From Pseudomonas sp. PSB18 (GTDB lineage Bacteria > Pseudomonadota > Gammaproteobacteria > Pseudomonadales > Pseudomonadaceae), in NCBI RefSeq assembly GCF_014596565.1, contig NZ_NOIN01000004.1:496001-560000 (forward strand): DNA of 64,000 nt, written 5' to 3'. Under the pieces are notes generated by a model that did not search any database, was not told the origin of the DNA, and saw nothing but the letters and a program-made list of their open reading frames with translations. Numbering within the stretch: position 1 is the first letter of the stretch; every line of letters begins with the position of its first letter. Shown here one piece after another: positions 50,715-61,400 of this stretch. Position numbers and translations under genes: made by a program.

Positions 50715-52064
50715 TCAATTCATCCCAGGTAACTGGACCTTGGGTTTCACGTCATTCTGCACAACGGATGCCAACGGCGCGACGACCCCCTGACTTTTGA
50801 GCAATTCGCCCATGGTTGCCTTGATCCGGTATTGGGTGAACAGCTGCACATTCTTGATTTCCGCCAACCGCCGGGAGGCACTGAACAGCTCGTTTTCGCT
50901 GTCGAGCAAGTCGAGCAGGGTGCGCTCGCCGAGGCTGAACTGCTTCTGGTAGGCGTTACGCACGCTGGCACTGCGGTCCACGTATTGCTGGGCAATCGGT
51001 ACCTGGGCATTGGCGTTGTTGAGGGCGTTCCAGGCCAAACCCAGTTCTTCAGTCAATTGGCGCAAGGCATTGTTACGGATGTCCAGGGCCTGGTTGGACA
51101 GGTAGGACTTGGACTCCAGATCCGCCTTGTTGCTGCCGCCGGCATACAGGTTGAAACGCATGCGCAGCATGGCCTGCCATTCATTGTTGTGACCGTCCTG
51201 GCCGTCCAGGTCGTTGTCAGCGGTGCGGCCCAGCTCGGCGTCGAAGCGTGGGTAGAAACTCGACTTGGCAGCTTCGTACTGTTTCTCGGTGGCAACGATG
51301 TCCGCCTCGGCCGAACGCAGTACCGGGCTGTTTTCCAGCATCTGGGCACGAGCTTCCGTCAGGTTGGCCGGCAGCAGCGCCATAAAATCGGCGGGGCGCT
51401 CCAGTTGGTCGGGCAACTGGCCCACGGCACTGAGGTAGTTGGTCTCGGCGTCGGCCAGATTGGTCTGCTCGGTGATCAGGTTGTTGCGGGCCTGGGCCAC
51501 GCGTGCTTCGGCCTGATCGTGGTCGGCACGGTTGCCCACGCCGCGCTCGGTGCGCAATTTGATCTGATCGAAGATACGCTCGTGGCTCTTGAGGTTCTCT
51601 TCGGCCAGGCGCACGAACTCACGCCGGGTCAGTACATCCAGATAAACCTGGGCCACGGTCAGGCCGGTGCGCTCGGAAGTATCGAGCAGTGAATAAGCGC
51701 GGGCATTAACGGTGGCTTGTTGACGCCCCACTTCGCTGGACGTCGCAAAACCGTCAAAAACCATTTGGGTCACACGCAGGCTCGACTCGCCGCGATTCAG
51801 GGTTTCCCAATGATTGTTATTACCCGACCGGGTGGTGACGCTGTCGGTGCCTTCGCGACCATAGCCGGCTGCCACATCTACCCGAGGCAGATAACCGCCC
51901 TTCGCCGCCTTGAGTTGATAATCCGCCGCCAGGCGACTGTTCACTCCGGCCTGGATTTCAGGGTGTACGTCCAGCGCCTGTTGCATCGCCTGCGGCAAGG
52001 TTTGTGCTTGTACGAAGCTGGCGGCAAGAGCAAAGGGTAAAGCCATGAACAATTGCGAACGCAT
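50715..52064 (-). CDS. lapE: TolC-family outer-membrane protein LapE
   Basis: 449 residues. The signal peptide is MRSQLFMALPFALAASFVQA|QT. Two OEP repeats of the TolC/TIGR01844 type follow: LPQAMQQALDVHPEIQAGVN and VDVAAGYGREGTD, then AQVYLDVLTRREFVRLAEEN; in the second half LGLAWNALNNANAQVPIAQQ and FSLGERTLLDLLDSENELFSA. It forms the outer-membrane channel for LapA and is thought also to hold LapA while it is tethered. First gene of the lapEBC operon and divergent from lapA. Confidence 0.94.
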   Translation of the reverse strand: MRSQLFMALPFALAASFVQAQTLPQAMQQALDVHPEIQAGVNSRLAADYQLKAAKGGYLPRVDVAAGYGREGTDSVTTRSGNNNHWETLNRGESSLRVTQMVFDGFATSSEVGRQQATVNARAYSLLDTSERTGLTVAQVYLDVLTRREFVRLAEENLKSHERIFDQIKLRTERGVGNRADHDQAEARVAQARNNLITEQTNLADAETNYLSAVGQLPDQLERPADFMALLPANLTEARAQMLENSPVLRSAEADIVATEKQYEAAKSSFYPRFDAELGRTADNDLDGQDGHNNEWQAMLRMRFNLYAGGSNKADLESKSYLSNQALDIRNNALRQLTEELGLAWNALNNANAQVPIAQQYVDRSASVRNAYQKQFSLGERTLLDLLDSENELFSASRRLAEIKNVQLFTQYRIKATMGELLKSQGVVAPLASVVQNDVKPKVQLPGMN

Positions 52065-52256
52065 GGTGTTTTTTCTTCCTGAAACGCGTGTCTTGGATCA
52101 CAGCGAAGCGAGGCGCTGCATCGGATGATGGCAACCGGAATTACCGTATGTCGGAAAGTTCGAAACAGGTACTGAAACTTGCACCGAAAGAACAGGTCGC
52201 CGCTTAAATATCAATGTGACATGACCGACACAATTGTTTAGGATGCCCGAGATAAG

Positions 52257-52270
52257 GTCAATAGTTTGGC
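52257..52270 (+). promoter_or_regulatory. Possible FleQ-like box in the lapE/lapA intergenic region
   Basis: GTCAATAGTTTGGC resembles the FleQ consensus GTCANTAAAYTGAC at 10 of 13 defined positions. It lies in the 361-bp AT-rich gap 52065-52425 between lapE and lapA. A TTGACA at 52306-52311 could be a -35 for lapA, but no convincing -10 at normal spacing was found. c-di-GMP-responsive FleQ is known to control lapA in P. putida; the site here is inference. Confidence 0.3.
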
Positions 52271-52425
52271 GAAAACAAAAAATGATGGAAATAACAGCCA
52301 ATATATTGACACATTGCAGCGTCAAAAATAACCCTACTAAGTAAAGCCAAAACGTCCAGACCGCTGCTGTACACAGCTCGCGGGCCCATGGAAGTTTACT
52401 GAACGTGGCATCCGGAGAGTCATCA

Positions 52426-55400
52426 ATGAGCAGCGTTATTGCCGTCGTCAAAAGTATTGTCGGTCAGGTTTTCGCCGTATCCCCGGAGGGTATCCGGCGC
52501 GTACTCATTGAAGGGGATCGCCTGTTTACGGGCGATCAGTTGGACACCGGCCCTGCCGGCTCCGTTACCTTGGACCTGGCCGATGGCCGCACCCTCGACC
52601 TGGGCCGAGACACCCAGTGGAGCGCCAACGCCCCGGACTCTTCCACTGACCTCGCGCAGGCCACTGCCCAGGCCGCGCCATCGGTAGAAGAACTGCAGCA
52701 GGCCATCGCAGCCGGTGTCGACCCGACCACAGCCCTCGAAGCCACCGCCGCCGGAGCTGGCGAGACGAGTACCGGTGGTTCCGCCGGTGGCGGCCACAGC
52801 GTTGTCGTGCTGGATGCCACGGCCGGCAGCGTCGACCCGACTGTCGGTTTCCCGACTGAAGGCCTGGGCGCGACCAACGCCGCTAATAACAACATCACCG
52901 GCCTGGCCACCAATGCCAACGCCAATGCCACCGCCAACACCCTGATCAATTCAACGTTGACGCTGAGCGCCACCCCGACCCTGACCGAGGCCGGTGGCGT
53001 GCTGGTCTATACTGCGACCGTTACTCAGGCGCCCCTGACCGACCTGACGGTAACGCTGTCCAATGGCTCGGTGATCGTGATTTCCGCCGGACAAACCACC
53101 GGCAGCGTCAACGTCCCGCTGGCGCCGAACGACACCGTCTACAACGACCCAAGCCAGATCAGCGTGACCGTGACCGGCACCACCGGTGGCAGCGGCATCG
53201 CCGTGACCCTGCCCACCACGCCAGCCGTGACCCAGATTACCGACACCATCGACACCACCAATGTCACCCTGACCGCAGGCGAGACGGTGACTGAAGGGGG
53301 GCAGATCACCTACACCGCGACATTGACCAACCCGGCACAGACCCCAGTGACCGTGACCTTGAGCAATGGCTCGGTCATCACCATCGCGGCGGGCCAGACC
53401 ACCGGCACCGTTGCCGTCGACACCCCGACCAACGACGTCTACAACAATGGCAGCACCGTCAGCACCACCATCACCGGTGCAACCGGCGGCAATTTCGAAA
53501 ACCTGGTACCAAGCACCACACCTGCGGTCACCACGATCACTGATTCGGTAGACACTACTGGCCTGACCCTGAGCGCCACCAACAACATCACCGAAGGCGG
53601 CCAGATCACCTACACCGCCACGCTGACCAATCCGGCCCAGACCCCAGTCACTGTAACCTTGAGCAATGGCTCGGTTATCAGCATCGCTGCCGGTCAGACT
53701 ACGGGTACCGTCAATGTCGAGACGCCAGCCAACGACGTCTACAACAACGGCAGCACCGTCAGCACCACAATCACCGGTGCCACCGGCGGCAATTTCGAAA
53801 ACCTGGTGCCGAGCACCACGCCTGCGGTCACCACGATCACTGATTCGGTAGACACCACTGGCTTGACCCTGAGTGCTAGCGAAAGCGTCACTGAAGGCGG
53901 CCAGATCACCTACACCGCCACGCTGACCAACGCCGCGCAAACTCCAGTGACCGTGACGTTGAGCAATGGCTCCGTCATCACGATTGCGGCCGGCGAAACC
54001 ACCGGTACCGTCGCGATCAATACGCCAGCCAACGACGTCTATAACAACGGCAGCACCGTCAGCACCACCATCACCGGTGCCACCGGCGGCAATTTTGAAA
54101 ACCTGGTACCGAGCACCACGCCTGCCGTCACCACCATTACTGATTCGGTGGACACCACCGGCCTGACGCTGAGTGCCAGCGAAACCATCACTGAAGGTGG
54201 TTCGATTGTTTACACCGCAACGCTGACCAACGCGGCGCAGACGCCAGTGACCGTGACCCTGAGCAACGGCTCCGTCATCACCATCGCGGCCGGCGAAACC
54301 ACCGGCACCGTCGCGGTGAATACCCCTGCGAATGACGTCTACAACAACAGCAGCACGGTCAGCACCACCATCACCGGTGCCACCGGTGGCAATTTCGAAA
54401 ACCTGGTACCAAGCACCACGCCAGCGGTCACCACGATCACTGACTCGGTGGATAGCACTGACCTGACCTTGAGCGCCAGCGAGACCATCACTGAAGGCGG
54501 CCAGATCACCTACACCGCGACCTTGACCAACGCGGCGCAGACTCCGGTGACCGTCACCCTGAGCAACGGCTCCGTCATCACCATCGCTGCGGGCGAAACC
54601 ACCGGCACGGTCAATGTTCAGACCCCGGCCAACGACGTCTACAACAACAGCAGCACCGTCAGCACCACCATCACCGGTGCCACCGGCGGCAATTTCGAAA
54701 ACCTGGTACCAAGCACCACGCCTGCCGTCACCACCATTACCGACTCGGTGGATACGACTGGCCTGACGCTGAGTGCCAGCGAGAGCATCACCGAAGGTGG
54801 TTCGATTGTTTACACCGCCACGCTGACCAACGCAGCGCAGACCCCGGTGACCGTGACGCTGAGCAACGGCTCCGTCATCACCATCGCTGCGGGCGAAACC
54901 ACCGGTTCTATTGCCGTCGAGACATCGCCCAACGACGTCTACAACAACGGCAGCACCGTCAGCGCCACCATCGCCGGTGCCACCGGTGGCAACTTCGAAA
55001 ATCTGGTACCAAGCACCACGCCTGCGGTTACCACGATCACTGATTCGGTGGACACCACTGGCCTGACCTTGAGCGCCAGCGAGACCATTACCGAAGGCGG
55101 ACAGATCACCTACACCGCAACGCTAACCAACGCGGCGCAGACGCCAGTGACCGTGACCCTGAGCAATGGCTCGGTGATCACCATCGCTGCCGGCGAAACC
55201 ACCGGCACCGTTGCGGTGAATACACCGACCAACGACGTCTACAACAACGGCAGCACCGTCAGTACCACCATCACCGGTGCCACCGGTGGCAATTTCGAAA
55301 ACCTGGTGCCGAGCACCACGCCTGCCATCACCACCATTACCGATTCGGTAGACACCACTGGCCTGACCTTGAGCGCCAGCGAGACCATTACCGAAGGCGG

Positions 55401-58400
55401 ACAGATCACCTACACCGCTACCTTGACCAATGCCGCTCAAACACCGGTGACCGTCACATTGAGCAACGGCTCGGTGATCACCATCGCGGCCGGCGAGACC
55501 ACTGGCACCGTTGCGGTGAATACACCTGCGAATGACGTTTACAACAACGGCAGCACCGTTAGCACCACCATCACCGGTGCCACCGGCGGCAACTTCGAAA
55601 ACCTGGTGCCGAGCACCACGCCTGCCGTCACCACGATCACTGATTCGGTGGATACGACTGGCCTGACCCTGAGCGCCAGCGAAACCATCACTGAAGGTGG
55701 TCAGATCACCTACACCGCTACCTTGACCAATGCCGCTCAAACACCGGTGACCGTCACTTTGAGCAATGGCTCGGTGATTACCATCGCTGCCGGCGAAACC
55801 ACCGGTACCATCGCGGTCAATACGCCTGCCAATGACGTCTATAACAACGGCAGCACCGTCAGCACCACCATCACCGGCGCCACCGGCGGCAATTTTGAAA
55901 ACCTGGTGCCAAGCACCACACCAGCCGTTACCACGATCACCGATTCGGTGGACAACACTGGCTTGACTCTGAGCGCCAGCGAAACCATCACTGAAGGTGG
56001 TTCGATTGTTTATACCGCGACGCTGACTAACGCCGCTCAGACGCCTGTGACCGTGACCCTGAGCAATGGCTCGGTCATTACCATCGCTGCGGGCGAAACC
56101 ACCGGTACCCTTGCCGTCGAAACATCGCCCAACGACGTCTACAACAACGGCAGCACCATCAGCACCACCATCACCGGTGCAACCGGTGGCAACTTCGAGA
56201 ATCTGGTGCCAGACACCACACCGGCCGTGACCACCATAACCGACTCGGTAGACACCACTGGCCTGACCTTGAGCGCCAGCGAAACCATCACCGAAGGCGG
56301 TCAGATCACCTACACCGCGACCCTGACCAATGCCGCGCAGACGCCAGTGACCGTCACCCTGAGCAATGGCTCGGTGATTACCATCGCTGCCGGCGAAACC
56401 ACTGGCACCGTAGCGGTGAATACACCGGCCAACGATGTCTACAACAACGGCAGCACGGTCAGCACCACCATCACCGGCGCCACCGGCGGCAATTTTGAAA
56501 ACCTGGTGCCAAGCACCACACCAGCCGTTACCACGATCACCGATTCGGTGGACAACACTGGCTTGACTCTGAGCGCCAGCGAGACCATTACCGAAGGCGG
56601 TTCGATTGTTTATACCGCGACCCTGACCAACGCCGCGCAGACGCCAGTGACCGTGACCCTGAGCAATGGCTCGGTCATCACGATTGCGGCTGGCGAAACC
56701 ACCGGTACCGTCGCGGTCAATACGCCAGCCAACGACGTCTATAACAACGGCAGCACCGTCAGCACCACCATTACCGGCGCCACCGGTGGCAACTTCGAGA
56801 ACCTGGTGCCGAGCACCACGCCTGCGGTTACCACGATCATCGATTCGGTGGATACGACTGGCCTGACGCTGAGCGCCAGCGAAACCATCACCGAAGGCGG
56901 TCAGATCACCTACACCGCGACCCTGACCAACGCCGCGCAAACGCCGGTGACCGTCACCCTGAGCAATGGCTCGGTGATCACCATCGCTGCCGGCGAAACC
57001 ACTGGCACCGTTGCGGTGAATACACCGGCCAACGACGTCTATAACAACGGCAGCACCGTCAGCACCACCATCACCGGCGCCACCGGCGGCAATTTCGAAA
57101 ACCTGGTACCAAGCACCACGCCTGCCGTCACCACGATCACTGACTCGGTGGACACCACCGGCCTGACTTTGAGTGCCAGCGAGAGCATCACCGAAGGTGG
57201 TTCGATTGTTTACACCGCGACGCTGACCAACGCTGCTCAAACGCCGGTGACCGTGACACTGAGCAATGGCTCCGTCATCAACATCGCGGCCGGCGAAACC
57301 ACTGGCACCGTCGCGGTGAATACACCAGCCAACGACGTCTACAACAACGGCAGTACCGTCAGCACCACCATTGCCGGTGCCACCGGTGGCAACTTCGAAA
57401 ACCTGGTGCCGAGCACCACGCCTGCGGTTACCACGATCACCGATTCGGTGGATACGACTGGCCTGACCCTGAGTGCCAGCGAAACCATTACCGAAGGCGG
57501 CCAGATCACCTACACCGCGACCTTGACCAACGCCGCTCAGACTCCGGTGACCGTCACCCTGAGCAATGGCTCCGTCATCACGATTGCTGCTGGCGAAACC
57601 ACCGGCACCGTTGCCGTCGACACCCCGACCAACGACGTCTACAACAACGGCAGCACTGTCAGCACCACCATCACCAGTGCAACCGGCGGCAATTTCGAAA
57701 ACCTGGTACCAAGCACCACGCCTGCCGTCACCACTATTACCGACTCGGTGGACACGACCGGCCTGACGCTGAGTGCCAGCGAGAGCATCACCGAAGGTGG
57801 TTCGATTGTTTACACCGCGACGCTGACCAACGCTGCTCAAACGCCAGTGACCGTGACCCTGAGCAATGGCTCCGTCATCACCATCGCTGCGGGCGAAACC
57901 ACCGGCACGGTCAATGTTCAGACCCCGGCCAACGACGTCTACAACAACAGCAGCACCGTCAGCACCACCATCGCCGGTGCCACCGGCGGCAACTTCGAAA
58001 ACCTGGTACCAAGCACCACGCCTGCGGTTACCACGATCACTGATTCGGTGGACACTACCGGTCTGACGCTGAGCGCCAGCGAGACGATCACCGAAGGTGG
58101 CCAAATCACCTATACCGCGACGCTGACCAACGCGGCGCAGACGCCAGTGACCGTGACCCTGAGCAATGGCTCGGTGATTACCATCGCCGCCGGCGAAACC
58201 ACCGGGACCATCAACGTCCAGACCCCGGCCAACGACGTCTACAACAACGGCAGTACCGTCAGCACCACCATCACCGGCGCCACCGGCGGCAATTTCGAAA
58301 ACCTGATGCCGAGCACCACGCCTGCGGTCACCACGATCACAGACTCGGTGGACACCACCGGCCTGACGCTGAGCGCCAGCGAGACGATCACCGAAGGCGG

Positions 58401-61400
58401 CCAGATCACCTACACCGCGACCCTGACCAATGCCGCGCAGACGCCAGTGACCGTGACCCTGAGCAACGGTTCGGTGATTACTATCGCCGCCGGCGAAACC
58501 ACCGGGACCATCAACGTCCAGACCCCGGCCAACGACGTCTACAACAACGGCAGCACCGTCAGCACCACCATCGCCGGTGCCACCGGCGGCAACTTCGAAA
58601 ATCTGGTACCAAGCACCACGCCTGCGGTCACCACGATCACAGACTCGGTGGACACCACTGGCCTGACGCTGAGCGCTAGCGAAACCATTACCGAAGGTGG
58701 CCAGATCACCTACACCGCGACCCTGACCAATGCCGCGCAGACGCCAGTGACCGTGACCCTGAGCAACGGCTCGGTGATTACCATCGCCGCCGGCGAAACC
58801 ACCGGGACCATCAACGTCCAGACCCCGGCCAACGACGTCTACAACAACGGCAGCACCGTCAGCACCACCATTACCGGCGCCACCGGTGGCAACTTCGAGA
58901 ACCTGGTGCCGAGCACCACGCCTGCGGTCACCACGATCACAGACTCGGTGGACACCACTGGCCTGACGCTGAGCGCTAGCGAAACCATTACCGAAGGCGG
59001 CCAGATCACCTACATCGCGACCCTGACCAATGCCGCGCAGACGCCAGTGACCGTGACCCTGAGCAACGGCTCGGTGATTACCATCGCTGCCGGCGAAACC
59101 ACCGGCACCGTTGCGGTGAATACACCGGCCAACGACGTCTACAACAACGGCAGTACCGTCAGCACTACCATCACCGGTGCCACCGGCGGCAACTTCGAGA
59201 ACCTGGTGCCGAGCACCGCGCCAGCGGTCACCACGATCACCGATTCGGTGGACACCACTGGCCTGACCTTGAGCGCCAGCGAGACCATCACCGAAGGTGG
59301 TTCGATTGTTTATACCGCCACTCTGAGCAACGCGGCGCAGACTCCGGTCACCGTCACCTTGAGCAACGGCTCGGTGATTAATATCGCTGCTGGCGAAACC
59401 ACCGGTTCCATTGCCGTCGAGACATCGCCTAACGACGTCTACAACAACGGCAGCACCGTCAGCACCACCATCGCCGGTGCCACCGGCGGCAACTTCGAAA
59501 ATCTGGTACCAAGCACCACGCCTGCGGTTACCACGATCACCGACTCGGTGGACACCACTGGCCTGACCTTGAGCGCCAGCGAGACCATTACCGAAGGCGG
59601 ACAGATCACCTACACCGCAACGCTGACCAACGCGGCGCAGACGCCAGTGACCGTGACCCTGAGCAATGGCTCGGTGATCACCATCGCTGCCGGCGAAACC
59701 ACCGGCACCGTTGCGGTGAATACACCGGCCAACGACGTCTACAACAACGGCAGCACCGTCAGCACCACCATCACCGGTGCCACTGGCGGCAACTTCGAGA
59801 ACCTGGTGCCAAGCACCACGCCTGCAGTCACCACGATCACCGATTCGGTGGACACCACTGGCCTGACCTTGAGCGCCAGCGAAACCATCACCGAAGGTGG
59901 CCAGATCACCTACACCGCGACCTTGACCAACGCCGCTCAGACGCCAGTGACCGTGACCCTGAGCAACGGCTCGGTGATTACCATCGCCGCCGGCGAAACC
60001 ACCGGGACCATCAACGTCCAGACCCCGGCCAACGACGTTTACAACAACGGCAGCACGGTCAGCACCACCATCACCGGTGCCACCGGCGGCAATTTCGAAA
60101 ACCTGGTGCCGAGCACCACGCCAGCGGTCACCACAATCACCGACACTATCGACACCAGCACCGTTTCGCTCAGTGCTACGTCGACCGTCGCTGAAGGCGG
60201 CACCGTTGTCTACACCGCGTCCGTCAACGCGCCGGTGACAGATGCTCCGCTGGTTGTCACCCTGTCGAACGGCCAGACCATCACCATCCCGGTCGGTGCG
60301 AGCAGCGCCAGTGTGAATTTCGTCACGCCAAACGACGCCCTCGCTGGCGGCAACAACCTCAGCGTCAAGATCGACGACGCCAAGGGCGGCAACTACGAAA
60401 AACTCGACATCGACGGCAAGCCGGCCAACACCGCGGTCACCGATGTCCAGGACGACACCGACCTGAGCCTGAGCGCCACCGACACCGTTGCCGAGGGTGG
60501 CCAGATCACCTATACCGCGACCCTGACCAATGCCGCCGGCACGCCGGTCACCGTGACCTTGAGCAATGGCGCCGTCATCACCATCGACGCCGGCAAGACC
60601 ACCGGCACCGTCACCGTTGATGCGCCGAAAGACGACGTCTACAAAGACGCCGGCAAAGTCGAAGTCAGCATCGACCACGCCACCGGAGGCAATTTCGAAC
60701 ACTTGGTGCCAAGCACCGCCCCGGCCGTCACCACCGTGACCGACACCCTCGACACCAGCACCGTTTCGCTGAGCGCCACGTCGACCATCGCGGAAGGCGG
60801 CACCGTCGTCTATACCGCGTCGGTCAACGCACCGGTGACCGATGCTCCGCTGGTTGTCACCCTGTCGAACGGCCAGACCATCACCATCCCGGTCGGCGCG
60901 AGCTCCGGCTCGGTGAACTTCATCGCACCGAATGATGCCCTCGCTGGCGGCAATAGCCTCAGCGTCAAGATCGACGACGCCAAGGGCGGCAACTACGAAA
61001 AACTCGACATCGACGGCAAGCCGGCCAATACCGCGGTCACCGATGTCCAGGACGACACCGGCCTGAGCCTGAGCGCCACCGGCACGGTTGCCGAGGGTGG
61101 TCAGATCACCTACACCGCGACCCTGACCCATGCCGCCGGCACACCGGTTACCGTGACCTTGAGCAACGGCGCGATCATTAATATCGATGCCGGTAAGACC
61201 ACCGGTACTGTCACCGTCGACGCACCTAAGGACGATGTCTATCAGGATGCCGGCAATGTCCAGGCGACGATCCAGTCCGCCACCGGCGGCAACTTCGAGC
61301 ACCTGGTGCCGAGCACCGCGCCAGCGGTGACCGCCGTCACCGACACGGTCGATGACACCACCGTCAGCATCAGTGGCAGCACGTCGGTCACCGAAGGCCA

